Positions 54,454 to 61,943 of a stretch of 64,000 nucleotides of DNA are shown here, piece by piece (positions within the stretch are counted from its first letter, which is position 1; every line of letters starts with the position of its first letter). The notes below the pieces were generated by a model that was given only the letters and a program-made list of their open reading frames with translations, ran no database searches and was not told the origin of the DNA. The stretch is from Bacillota bacterium (GTDB lineage Bacteria > Bacillota > Bacilli > Paenibacillales > UBA4045): the NCBI GenBank assembly GCA_023441055.1, contig JAEZQY010000001.1, positions 62,001-126,000 of the forward strand. The letters are read 5' to 3'. The translations under genes and the position numbers were made by a program.

Positions 54454-55140
54454 TCACTTCACCAATAGCTCCTTCAGTCGATCAATGTCATATATCACAT
54501 AACCAGTGCGGTCGGTTTCCAGGATACCATCCTTGCGCAGCTGGTTGATCAGTCGATTAACCGTCTCGCGAGTTGTGCCGATCGTGCTGGCGAACTCCTG
54601 GTTAGTCATTGGAACATTGATATGGATCGCGCCGTCTCTGGATGTACCGTACTTCTCCGCTAGGGTCAGGAGGAAGGAGAGGCCGCGGTCCTGCACGTCA
54701 TTACCTGTCAACTCCTGCAGCTTGCGCTGCAGCTCTTCGATCTTCGTACTGAGTCCTCGCATCACCTTGATTGATATTTCGGGAATACGAATCAGAAGCT
54801 GCTCGAATGAACGAATGGGAATAGCCAGCAGCTTGGTATCGACGATGGCCTCTGTTGTTGCAGGGTAGGGATGTTGATTGAACAATCCCGTATGCGGGAA
54901 CATCTCGCCGGATTTCAGGAAGGAGACAATATGCTCATTGCCATTCTCATCAGTCTTGAATGCCTTGACCAGACCGTCCTGTATGAAGTATACCGCTTCC
55001 TTATCATCGCCTTCGATGAAGATAATCGTCCGCTTGCGGTAAGAACGTTGAATGGTAATGGTGTGGATCTGCTCCAATTCTTCATCGGTAAGGTCACGGA
55101 ACAATGGAACCTTGCGTAGAATCTCCAATTCATGCTTCAT
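54454..55140 (-). CDS. Crp/Fnr family regulator without cysteines (probable NO/redox regulator)
   Basis: A 228-residue protein: effector cupin (~15-120), dimer helix (~120-150) and winged HTH (~155-225). The recognition helix reads Arg191-Glu192-Thr-Val-Asn-Arg196, matching Arg180/Glu181/Arg185 of E. coli CRP that read TGTGA. The whole protein contains no Cys, so it cannot hold a 4Fe-4S cluster like Fnr. A heme- or ligand-based mechanism (as in DNR/NnrR) is possible. The nearby TGTGA-N6-TCACA sites suggest it controls nirK, ric and the DUF2249 genes. Confidence 0.88.
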   Translation of the reverse strand: MKHELEILRKVPLFRDLTDEELEQIHTITIQRSYRKRTIIFIEGDDKEAVYFIQDGLVKAFKTDENGNEHIVSFLKSGEMFPHTGLFNQHPYPATTEAIVDTKLLAIPIRSFEQLLIRIPEISIKVMRGLSTKIEELQRKLQELTGNDVQDRGLSFLLTLAEKYGTSRDGAIHINVPMTNQEFASTIGTTRETVNRLINQLRKDGILETDRTGYVIYDIDRLKELLVK

Positions 55141-55187
55141 CCTCTGCGAATTCCCCTTTCATCACATAACGGGAAAAATGATAAAGA

Positions 55188-55221
55188 CCCCTTCAATAAA
55201 GTATAACCTTTTTTGAAGGGG
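55188..55221 (-). terminator. Possible terminator between sufT-like gene and regulator
   Basis: CCCCTTCAA (55188-55196) and TTGAAGGGG (55213-55221) form a 9-bp stem with a 16-base loop; on the minus strand TCTTTATCATTTTT follows. Confidence 0.5.
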
Positions 55222-55235
55222 GTTGGAATCCATTT

Positions 55236-55544
55236 CTAGAAAAACGATAGCTGCTCCTTAGCCGCATCAGACATCTTCTCAGGTGTCCATGGCGGGCTCC
55301 AGACGACGTTCACATGCACAGCGTTTACCGCTGGCAGTCCCAGCAAGGCTCGCTCCACGCCGCCAGCTATTGTATCATGCATCGGGCAGCCTGGCGTAGT
55401 CAGTGTCATCGTGACGGTAACAATGCCGTCGTTATCTTGTTCGATGGCATAGATAAGTCCCAGATCAACAATATTCACGCCAAGCTCGGGGTCATAGACC
55501 AATCGCAGCTGGTCCATAATCAATTCCTGATCAGTTAACATCAT
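55236..55544 (-). CDS. MIP18/DUF59 metal-sulfur cluster assembly factor (SufT-like)
   Basis: A ~102-residue DUF59 protein: 'LRLVYDPELGVNIVDLGLIY' and 'MTLTTPGCPMHDTIAGGVERAL' with the conserved Cys in 'PGCPM'. Such proteins help maturation of Fe-S enzymes. It is the last gene of the FNR-box operon, 27 bases after the membrane protein. AGGAG precedes ATGATG (55544/55541). Confidence 0.88.
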   Translation of the reverse strand: MMLTDQELIMDQLRLVYDPELGVNIVDLGLIYAIEQDNDGIVTVTMTLTTPGCPMHDTIAGGVERALLGLPAVNAVHVNVVWSPPWTPEKMSDAAKEQLSFF

Positions 55545-55571
55545 TTCCACTCCTCTCAGAATCGTAATAGA

Positions 55572-56804
55572 TCAACGTAAGAATACATTCGCGATCAATC
55601 CCATATAGCCGATCGAACTGATCGACAGCAGGCAGCCGCCGATCGTGATAAGCGGCATAACCGATGTGCCGATCCCGATCACGAGCAGCGCGAGGCTCGC
55701 TGCGATCAGGCTCAGCCCGATCCGTACATACCGGTCATTGATCAGGTCAGACATCGTGGGAATCTTCTTCTTCCCGACCTGCGGGCCGTACTTATGCGTC
55801 CACCATAGGAAGGGCACGATCTTGGACAGATAGGCCAGCATCGTGATGCCCAGAAACCCCCATAGGTAAATCCAGCCCAGCATCGTGCTGATGCGCACCT
55901 GCAGCACCTGGTCTGGCACAGCAGCAGCGGCGATCAGCACAATCAGGCTCACCAGTAGCAGCATTCGCGCCGACCAGATGGACCAGCGTATGCCCTCGCC
56001 CGGATTAGGCTTATGCTTGGCTCGTCGAATTTGCCGAATGTGATAGCTGTATAGGGCGAGTGCGGTGACAAGGAGGAGCAGGGCGAACCACTTCGCTAGA
56101 TCATGCCAGTCCAGCAGGAAAGCGACGGCGCCGAGCGCGGCTGATGCATGCCAGAGATGTACGATATACTTCTGCAAGGTTTCGGAATGGCCGTGCGATA
56201 GATAGAACATCGGCAGCATCTTGAAGCTGAAGCCGATGATCAGCAGCCCAAACCAGCCGATCATACCTAGCCAGATATGCGCGTGGAAGATCTGCTCATG
56301 CATGAAGCTCCACCAGCCGAACGCGAAGTTCATGCCCATTGCCATTCCGCTGAGACCTGTGAAGAAGAGGTAGACTACAGCGAGTCCCGCGCTGACCGTG
56401 ATGGGTGTCCACTTACCGGCACGTACCAGAGTGGCAAACAGATTGATCGCGAATAGAATAATTCCGATATAAGCGACGGTGGCCGAGATGCCGATCAGCA
56501 TGAAATTTGCTTGGTAGAAGCCGACCAGCAAGCCTGCAGAGCCAATGGTGAACACGCCATAATTAGTGAAGCCCAGCTTCTCACTGAAGATATTGGATTG
56601 CAGCACCACATTGATCAACTGATACACAGCACCCATTGCAATCATCGTAGCCCAGCCGAGCACGAGCAGATGCGCGCTGAACCAGCCTTGGGGGCTGCGC
56701 GGATGCTCACCGATCCAGCCTGCCGCGTCAGCAAGATTGAAGCCCTGAAACAGGAAGAAGCAGACCATGCCAGTTATAATGAATGAGAAGGGGAGTCGGA
56801 ACAT
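55572..56804 (-). CDS. Multi-pass membrane protein, heme-copper oxidase subunit I/NnrS-like (paralog B)
   Basis: A 410-residue protein with ~12 helices, homologous to the one at 45115-46380. Conserved His occur in 'GWFSAHLLVLGWATMIAMGAVYQL', 'FHAHIWLGMIGWFGLLIIGFSFKMLPMFYLSHG' and 'HLWHASAALGA', and 'LPFLWWTHKYG' near the C-terminus. Likely a heme- or copper-binding membrane protein in NO metabolism; a true oxidase/NO reductase is not proven as no Cu/non-heme Fe site can be fully assigned. It lies between DUF2249 and SufT-like genes in one operon. Confidence 0.65.
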   Translation of the reverse strand: MFRLPFSFIITGMVCFFLFQGFNLADAAGWIGEHPRSPQGWFSAHLLVLGWATMIAMGAVYQLINVVLQSNIFSEKLGFTNYGVFTIGSAGLLVGFYQANFMLIGISATVAYIGIILFAINLFATLVRAGKWTPITVSAGLAVVYLFFTGLSGMAMGMNFAFGWWSFMHEQIFHAHIWLGMIGWFGLLIIGFSFKMLPMFYLSHGHSETLQKYIVHLWHASAALGAVAFLLDWHDLAKWFALLLLVTALALYSYHIRQIRRAKHKPNPGEGIRWSIWSARMLLLVSLIVLIAAAAVPDQVLQVRISTMLGWIYLWGFLGITMLAYLSKIVPFLWWTHKYGPQVGKKKIPTMSDLINDRYVRIGLSLIAASLALLVIGIGTSVMPLITIGGCLLSISSIGYMGLIANVFLR

Positions 56805-56821
56805 GGCGTGATCCTCCTAAC

Positions 56822-57373
56822 TTAAGATTTCGTTATCGTTACAATGGCAGACCCATCTTCTTGATTATCAACGCTATAGGTGTAATTGAGCGCATGGAGT
56901 TCTTCAATCAGGAACATGGGCACGCGATCATTGTGAATAACCACCTGATCGCCAGCTGAGGCGCTGCTCAGCTTGGCTAATGTACGCACCATCGGCTGTG
57001 GCGGCTCCAGACCGCGATTGTCGAGCATGAATACACGAGGCTCCGCGGCGGAATCACCCTGAGCTTCAGCAGACGCGTCACCCAGCTCATCATCCGCAGG
57101 CGCATCAGAGTGAGTAGCCTGATCACCAGTCAGCAGATGCTTCATACTCTTATGAACGAAGGTCGTGATCCAGTGCTCATCACCGACCTTCTCCACCTTG
57201 TTGTGGAAGCCCTTGGTCTTCATTAGACCGAGCAGAGGAGTCGGCTTGAACGTGGCATGCAGGACGAATAAGTCGTCCTTCTCCAGCTTCTTCACCGCAT
57301 CCATAATTAGCTGGAATGGCTCCAGCTTCTTCTTCAATTGCTCTCTAACATCGAGCTCGATAGTCCGCGTCAT
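56822..57373 (-). CDS. Tandem DUF2249 domain protein
   Basis: A 183-residue protein with two DUF2249 units (about 1-75 and 110-180; 'ELDVREQLKKKLEPFQLIMDAVKKL' and 'FMLDNRGLEPPQPMVRTLAKL') joined by an Asp/Ala/Glu-rich linker. It overlaps the previous gene by 4 bases (ATGA). Each unit is a small TusA-like fold. Encoded with a heme-copper-like membrane protein and under a Crp/Fnr-type site, pointing to anaerobic or NO metabolism. Confidence 0.85.
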   Translation of the reverse strand: MTRTIELDVREQLKKKLEPFQLIMDAVKKLEKDDLFVLHATFKPTPLLGLMKTKGFHNKVEKVGDEHWITTFVHKSMKHLLTGDQATHSDAPADDELGDASAEAQGDSAAEPRVFMLDNRGLEPPQPMVRTLAKLSSASAGDQVVIHNDRVPMFLIEELHALNYTYSVDNQEDGSAIVTITKS

Positions 57374-57714
57374 ACCGACACCTCCTTGAGCTGCTCTTTG
57401 GCTGCTTCGTACAACCCAGCCATACCGCCGTAGAGCGCATAGAAGAACGAGTCCGGCGCATCAAGCGAGAAGGATAAGTATTGCTTGGGATCGGTTCCCA
57501 GCATCTTCTCGAACAGGCTGGCGGAATCGTAGGCATAGAAGCAGAAGTAGGTGTACTCGAATTCCGGCATCTTATCGCGTATGGTCACGATGTCCTGCGC
57601 ATATCGCGGGATATTCTGAGCAGCTTCCCGCACCATGCTGATTGCATCGTCCAGCGTAACGTGAATCTGGATCGTCTTCTCGTCCACAATATCAATATGA
57701 GCCATAGGAAACAT
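57370..57714 (-). CDS. Hypothetical protein, first gene of FNR-box operon
   Basis: A 114-residue protein ('DEKTIQIHVTLDDAISMVREAAQNIPRYAQDIVTIRDKMPEFEYTYFCFYAYDSASLFEKMLG...'). No known family recognised; it is soluble, alpha/beta, with a Cys in 'YFCFYAY'. Ribosome site AAGGAG is close to ATG 57714 (3 bases) and 12 bases from ATG 57705, so the start is ambiguous. It leads the operon with DUF2249, the membrane protein and SufT-like gene. Confidence 0.7.
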   Translation of the reverse strand: MFPMAHIDIVDEKTIQIHVTLDDAISMVREAAQNIPRYAQDIVTIRDKMPEFEYTYFCFYAYDSASLFEKMLGTDPKQYLSFSLDAPDSFFYALYGGMAGLYEAAKEQLKEVSV

Positions 57715-57724
57715 CCACTCCTTG

Positions 57725-57739
57725 TGAGAATCATTATCA
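57725..57739. promoter_or_regulatory. Fur-type box
   Basis: TGAGAATCATTATCA matches the Bacillus Fur 7-1-7 consensus TGATAATNATTATCA at 14 of 15 positions. It lies between the -10 element and the start codon of the DUF2249 operon. Confidence 0.6.
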
Positions 57740-57748
57740 ATAATTCTC

Positions 57749-57790
57749 AGTATAGCGCTCCTTCATATTCAGAACGTGATCCTAATCACA
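57749..57790 (-). promoter_or_regulatory. Crp/Fnr site and promoter of the DUF2249/membrane operon
   Basis: CGTGATCCTAATCACA (57775-57790) and a minus-strand -10 TATACT (57749-57754); the centres are 31 bases apart, class II spacing. Confidence 0.7.
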
Positions 57791-57823
57791 CATGGCGATC
57801 ATGCTGCACACTGCGCATAGAAA

Positions 57824-57862
57824 AAGCGGTGAAGCCAGAGTAACTCTGCTGCTTCACCGCTT
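57824..57862 (-). terminator. Terminator of pepF
   Basis: 12-bp stem (57824-57835 with 57851-57862) plus an inner CAGAG/CTCTG; followed by TTTTT on the minus strand. Just after the pepF stop. Confidence 0.85.
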
Positions 57863-57886
57863 ATTCGAAATTCCTATGAGATTCAC

Positions 57887-59677
57887 TCAGCCTGTGAGCT
57901 GCTCCATCTGCTCGATCAGGCTCTTGAATACGTCCATCGCTTGACGGATCGGTTCAGGAGAGGACATATCCACCCCGGCCTTCTTCAAAATATTGATCGA
58001 AAAGTCGCTGCCGCCGCTCTTCAGAAAACCTAGATAGCGATCGACAGCCGGCTCTCCCTCTTCCAGAATCTGCTTCGAGAAGCTGGTAGCGGCAGAGAAG
58101 CCTGTCGCATACTTATACACATAGAAGCTGGTGTAGAAGTGGGGAATTCTCGCCCATTCCATCTCGATATCCGAATCGACAACCATATCGCTACCGTAAT
58201 ACTGGAGGTTCAGATCATAGTAGATCTTCGACAGCTCTTGCGGCGTCAGCGATTCGCCGCGCTCAGCAGCTGCATGAATAATCTTCTCGAATTCCGCGAA
58301 CATCGTCTGGCGGAATACGGTTGTGCGGAACTGATCCGCGTAGTAGGTCAACAGGTACATTTTCTCCTTGGGGTCTGTGGACTTGTTCAGTAAGTAATCC
58401 ATCAGCAGCGCCTCATTCAACGTAGACGCGACCTCCGCTAGGAAGATCGTGTACTGCGCATCGCGGTAGGAGAGGGTGTTGTCTGAGTAATAGGAATGCA
58501 GGGCATGCCCCATCTCATGCGTCAGGGTGAACATGCTGTTCAAGTTGTCCTTGTGATTGAGCAGGACGTAGGGATGCGTGCCATAAGCACCCCAACTGTA
58601 TGCGCCGCTGCGCTTGCCTTCATTCTCATACACATCGATCCAGCCATTGTCAAAGCCTTCGGCCAGCACCTTCAGATAGTCGTCGCCCAGAGGCTTCAAG
58701 CTCTCCATAACCGTCTTCTTGGCGTCCTCGTAGGAGATATTCATCTTAAACTCTTCGACTAATGGTGTGAACAAATCATACATATGCAAGTCATCCGTCT
58801 TCAGCAGCTTCTTGCGAAGCGCCATATACCGATGCATCAGCGGCAGATGCTCATGGATAGTGTCGACGAGGTTGTCATAGACAGATACCGGAATGTTATC
58901 ACCAGACAAGGACATCTCCAGGACAGACGGATACTTGCGCGCCCGCGCGTAGAAGATATTCTTATTCACATTGGCGGATAAGGTTGCGGCCAGCGTGTTC
59001 TTCTGCTTGCTGTATGTGGCGTACATGGCTTGGAAGGCGTTCTTGCGCACCTCTGGATCAGAGCTCTCAAGGAACTCGATGTAACGCCCATGAGTGAGCT
59101 CAATCTCTTCGCCGTTCTCATTCTTCACCTTAGGGAATTTCATATCGGCATTGTTAATCATCCCGAATATTGTGCTGGGCGCTTGTGACAAATTGCCAAT
59201 TTGGGCCATCAGCGCTTCCTCTTCCTTGGACAAGATATGAGGCTTCTGGCGAAGCATCTCCTCCAAGGTGAATTTGTACGGCGTGAGCAACGGGTCTGCA
59301 ATGAATGCCTTTAGCTGGTCCTCGCTGAGCGCCAGAATTTCTGGCGTAATGAACGAGGTCGCTTCGCTCACCTGTACGCTAAGCTTCTTGGCCTTGTCCG
59401 ACAGGGCCATATGGGTCGGATCGGCCATATCCTCATGATGGCGCATATTGGCATAGACATATAACCGCTCAGTATGTAGGGACAAGGTGTCCTCCAGGGC
59501 GAAGCTATCCTTGACAGCCTGCGCGGATTGCAGTGTTCCTTGGTAGCTGGCGATATCCGCCATTAGCGATCCGACCTTCTTATATTCCGCGTCCCAATCC
59601 GCCTGGCTGGCGAATAGATCCTCCAGCTTCCATCTGTGTGCTGCCGGGACATCAGCGCGCTTGATCAACTCACTCAT
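57887..59677 (-). CDS. pepF: Oligoendopeptidase F
   Basis: A 596-residue M3B zinc peptidase cutting oligopeptides. The HEMGH zinc motif lies near 383-387 ('LTHEMGHALHSYYSDN'), with the third ligand Glu about 25 residues on. AGGAGGAG before ATG 59677 gives the usual PepF start 'MSELIKRADVPAAHRW'. However, the frame is open upstream to ATG 59779, which also has a strong AAGGAGG and would add a 34-residue hydrophobic leader. PepF is cytoplasmic in the known cases. Confidence 0.93.
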   Translation of the reverse strand: MSELIKRADVPAAHRWKLEDLFASQADWDAEYKKVGSLMADIASYQGTLQSAQAVKDSFALEDTLSLHTERLYVYANMRHHEDMADPTHMALSDKAKKLSVQVSEATSFITPEILALSEDQLKAFIADPLLTPYKFTLEEMLRQKPHILSKEEEALMAQIGNLSQAPSTIFGMINNADMKFPKVKNENGEEIELTHGRYIEFLESSDPEVRKNAFQAMYATYSKQKNTLAATLSANVNKNIFYARARKYPSVLEMSLSGDNIPVSVYDNLVDTIHEHLPLMHRYMALRKKLLKTDDLHMYDLFTPLVEEFKMNISYEDAKKTVMESLKPLGDDYLKVLAEGFDNGWIDVYENEGKRSGAYSWGAYGTHPYVLLNHKDNLNSMFTLTHEMGHALHSYYSDNTLSYRDAQYTIFLAEVASTLNEALLMDYLLNKSTDPKEKMYLLTYYADQFRTTVFRQTMFAEFEKIIHAAAERGESLTPQELSKIYYDLNLQYYGSDMVVDSDIEMEWARIPHFYTSFYVYKYATGFSAATSFSKQILEEGEPAVDRYLGFLKSGGSDFSINILKKAGVDMSSPEPIRQAMDVFKSLIEQMEQLTG

Positions 59678-59767
59678 GGTACTCCTCCTGTCAGTAGCGT
59701 TAAGTGCGGACGCGTAGCTGCCGCATCCACAATTGACGCATAAGAATAGAATGGTTAGAACAGCAAT

Positions 59768-59862
59768 GGTCATACGCATCGGCGATCCTCCTTCACACCG
59801 ATTAGTATGACCGCTTGGTCATACGCATCGGCGATCCTCCTTCACACCGATTAGTATGACCG
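59768..59862. repeat. 46-bp tandem duplication (period 49) carrying RBS and ATG
   Basis: Identical 46-base copies at 59768-59813 and 59817-59862. Each has inverted ends GGTCATAC/GTATGACC. On the minus strand each contains GAAGGAGG and ATG, so a translation start is duplicated upstream of pepF. Confidence 0.9.
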
Positions 59863-59889
59863 TTTCTCCAGCTTCAAACCCGAAGGATG

Positions 59890-60060
59890 CTATAAGAAGA
59901 AGCTGTACAGCAATAGGACGAAGGCGGCTGCCACCATGACGACGGCCATGATAGCCATCGGCTTGCGCAATCGCTCGGGCAGGGATTCCTTCTTCATAAT
60001 CACAATCAGGGCGAAGGAGAATGCGACGATAATAAAGATGACAAGTGCTTCCGTGTTCAT
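59890..60060 (-). CDS. Small two-helix membrane protein
   Basis: A 56-residue reading frame: ATG 60060 after GAGGTG, two hydrophobic stretches (about 5-22 and 35-54) separated by a basic loop (KKESLPERLRKP). The layout is that of an ordinary small inner-membrane protein of unknown family. It overlaps in another frame with a longer but unlikely reading frame. It may be cotranscribed with terC (98-base gap). Confidence 0.55.
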   Translation of the reverse strand: MNTEALVIFIIVAFSFALIVIMKKESLPERLRKPMAIMAVVMVAAAFVLLLYSFFL

Positions 60061-60157
60061 AGCTTGGGTTCACCTCATACCGAGATCATTTCGGCATTGG
60101 AATACGGAATCCTGCTTCGCACAAGATTTTAATTCATCCTATGCAGAGCGGAATCAG

Positions 60158-60838
60158 TTATGCCGCTGCATTGCTCTTCTTGCGAGATTTGTTCACCAGG
60201 TACCCTCCGGCAATAACGAGAATGACAACAAGCACCTCGAAGCCATACTTCACGAATGCCTCCGTGAACAAGAAGTCAATTAACTTCTCGCCCACAATCA
60301 TCTTAGCTGCTGTGTATGCGAGCACGCCGCTGCCGATGTATAGAATCCATGGGAATCTGTCAATTAGTTGAATGATGAGCATACTGCCCCATACGACGAT
60401 GGGTACGCTGATGAGCAAGCCGATGATGACGAGCTCCATGCTGCCGTGGGATGCACCGGCAATAGCGAGTACATTATCCAGCCCCATAACCATGTCAGCG
60501 ACGATAATCGTCTGGATTGCCTTCCATAAGCTTGGCGCGGCTTTCACCTCGCCATGATCCTTATTATCGATCAGCAGCTTGAAAGCGATCCAGACGAGGA
60601 CGAGACCGCCGACGATCATCAGGCCAGGAATCTTGAGAAGCCATACCACTATGAATGTTGCGATAACACGGATAATGATCGCGCCTGCTGTTCCCCACCA
60701 GATGACTTTCTTCTGCTGACTTTTCTCTAGGTTTCTCGCGGCAAGGCCGATCAGGATCGCATTGTCACCTGCCAGTACTAAGTCAATCACAATAATGCTC
60801 AATAATGCCATGAACCAATCTGCTGTAAACCATTCCAT
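60158..60838 (-). CDS. TerC family membrane protein (probable Mn exporter)
   Basis: A 226-residue, 7-helix TerC/Alx-like protein: 'VIDLVLAGDNAILIGLAAR' and 'IIVADMVMGLDNVLAIAGA' are the paired acidic membrane motifs that bind metal. The upstream yybP-ykoY riboswitch, known to respond to Mn2+ and to precede TerC genes such as ykoY/alx, implies Mn export. AATGGAGG precedes the ATG. Confidence 0.9.
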   Translation of the reverse strand: MEWFTADWFMALLSIIVIDLVLAGDNAILIGLAARNLEKSQQKKVIWWGTAGAIIIRVIATFIVVWLLKIPGLMIVGGLVLVWIAFKLLIDNKDHGEVKAAPSLWKAIQTIIVADMVMGLDNVLAIAGASHGSMELVIIGLLISVPIVVWGSMLIIQLIDRFPWILYIGSGVLAYTAAKMIVGEKLIDFLFTEAFVKYGFEVLVVILVIAGGYLVNKSRKKSNAAA

Positions 60839-60881
60839 CTGTTACTACCTCCATTGTTTGGGTCTGTCATGCGCAATAAAA

Positions 60882-60911
60882 AGGCCTCTACCTAGTATGC
60901 GGTAAAGGCCT
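60882..60911 (-). terminator. Second leader terminator before terC
   Basis: AGGCCTCTACC/GGTAAAGGCCT 11-bp stem (60882-60892, 60901-60911), T-run TTTTTATT after it on the minus strand. Confidence 0.75.
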
Positions 60912-60923
60912 CAAAAATAATAA

Positions 60924-60955
60924 AGACCTTTACCGTATGTTCACGATAAAGGTCT
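60924..60955 (-). terminator. Riboswitch terminator before terC
   Basis: AGACCTTTACCGT/ACGATAAAGGTCT 13-bp stem (60924-60936, 60943-60955), followed on the minus strand by TTATTATTTTT. Its first arm includes the CCTTT that would close the aptamer's P1. Confidence 0.8.
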
Positions 60956-61040
60956 GGCTACAACAGATTCGTTGCCGACCAGCCGGGGTTAATACAAACC
61001 CGAATTGACGACTGTGTCGTATCTAGCTACTCCCCTTTAA
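60950..61040 (-). promoter_or_regulatory. yybP-ykoY manganese riboswitch
   Basis: Leader of terC. The minus-strand transcript holds the conserved AAAGGGGAGTAGC (about 61026-61038), stem-loops ACGAC..GTCGT and GGGTT..AACCC, and ends with GTAGCCAGACCTTT. AAAGG of the 5' end can pair with CCTTT, which is also the left arm of the terminator at 60924-60955; Mn binding would thus prevent termination. Motif order matches yybP-ykoY. Confidence 0.82.
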
Positions 61041-61048
61041 TTGTAACC

Positions 61049-61078
61049 ATTATAGATGAACAAGTTAAATTTGGTCAA
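61049..61078 (-). promoter_or_regulatory. Promoter of riboswitch-terC transcript
   Basis: Minus strand TTGACC (61073-61078), 18-base spacer, TATAAT (61049-61054); the transcript would start just upstream of the riboswitch motif. Confidence 0.75.
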
Positions 61079-61091
61079 TCATTTTATTAGG

Positions 61092-61322
61092 CTATACGGA
61101 ACGGAAGGCGGCTATAAGCTGCTCATATTCGTCCTCGCGGCCGATGAAGTCGGAGACGGGAAAGCGGCGCTCCACCCAATCCATCATCGCGGGCCGGCTC
61201 ATGAAGGTGTGACAATCTTCACCCCATTGGTCCGAAATCTCGCGCACAATAAGGGTGCGCCCTTGCACTTCGACATTCAGCATATTCCAGTTGTCCTTCT
61301 TGTAGATCTGATGAATCTTCAT
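61092..61322 (-). CDS. Small hypothetical protein
   Basis: A 76-residue protein ('MKIHQIYKKDNWNMLNVEVQGRTLIVREISDQWGEDCHTFMSRPAMMDWVERRFPVSDFIGREDEYEQLIAAFRSV'-like composition throughout: mixed charged and hydrophobic). A GGGAGG ribosome site lies 10 bases before the ATG. No family recognised. Upstream of the terC promoter on the same strand but ending before it. Confidence 0.6.
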   Translation of the reverse strand: MKIHQIYKKDNWNMLNVEVQGRTLIVREISDQWGEDCHTFMSRPAMMDWVERRFPVSDFIGREDEYEQLIAAFRSV

Positions 61323-61426
61323 CCAATCATTCCTCCCGAATCAGCAATGTCTGCTGCTACATACGATAACGAAATCATTGCTCGATTGCAAATCCTTTGA
61401 TATCTTGAGATGGGGTGGATAAGCGA

Positions 61427-61747
61427 ATGGAGACATATTTCACATATGATGAACGATTAGGAATACGCTTGCCCGATCTGAATCAGCAGTGGGCCGCGTA
61501 TACACAGGAAGAACAGGAGCGCATCCTGAGCGAGTGGGAGCAGATTCGGGGCAGTATCCCTGAACGGATTAAGCAGATGGAGGCCATCATAAATGAGCGG
61601 CAAGCGCAGCTGAATGTTGAGCCCGTGTTCGCGGATGCGGTGAGGCTCAATCATGAGATCGCAGACTATGCCAGCCGCATCATGGATCTGCATATGCTGT
61701 TCCGGATCGACGAGCAGCTCGAGACTGGAAAGTCGCATTCTGGCTAA
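61427..61747 (+). CDS. Small coiled-coil hypothetical protein
   Basis: A 106-residue protein: 'LPDLNQQWAAYTQEEQERILSEWEQIRGSIPERIKQMEAIINERQAQLN' suggests helical coiled coil. ATG 61427 follows GGGGTGG; GTG 61415 lacks a ribosome site. Divergent from the preceding small gene. No family recognised. A 25-bp minisatellite begins 6 bases after its stop. Confidence 0.65.
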   Translation: METYFTYDERLGIRLPDLNQQWAAYTQEEQERILSEWEQIRGSIPERIKQMEAIINERQAQLNVEPVFADAVRLNHEIADYASRIMDLHMLFRIDEQLETGKSHSG

Positions 61748-61752
61748 ATATT

Positions 61753-61877
61753 CAAGCACGACGGCTAGACGTGATTACAAGCACGACGACTAGACGTGAT
61801 TACAAGCACGACGACTAGACGTGATTACAAGCACGACGACTAGACGTGATTACAAGCACGACGACTAGACGTGATTA
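61753..61877. repeat. 25-bp minisatellite, five units
   Basis: CAAGCACGACGACTAGACGT and following bases repeat with period 25 at 61753, 61778, 61803, 61828 and 61853; only one G/A difference in the first unit and an end change in the last. No spacers, so not a CRISPR. Confidence 0.95.
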
Positions 61878-61943
61878 GAAATTGACCTGAACTTGTATTA
61901 TAATAGGAGGAATGGTCTTAGGGGCAAGGGAAGGTGAGGAAGT

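Noticed and set aside
59819..60073. Minus-strand 84-codon frame overlapping the small two-helix protein
   Set aside because: It runs through the tandem duplication, is Arg/Tyr-rich without a ribosome site, while the other frame has RBS and two clear membrane helices.
61753..61877. CRISPR array
   Set aside because: Repeats of 25 bp are directly head to tail with no spacers and there are no cas genes.
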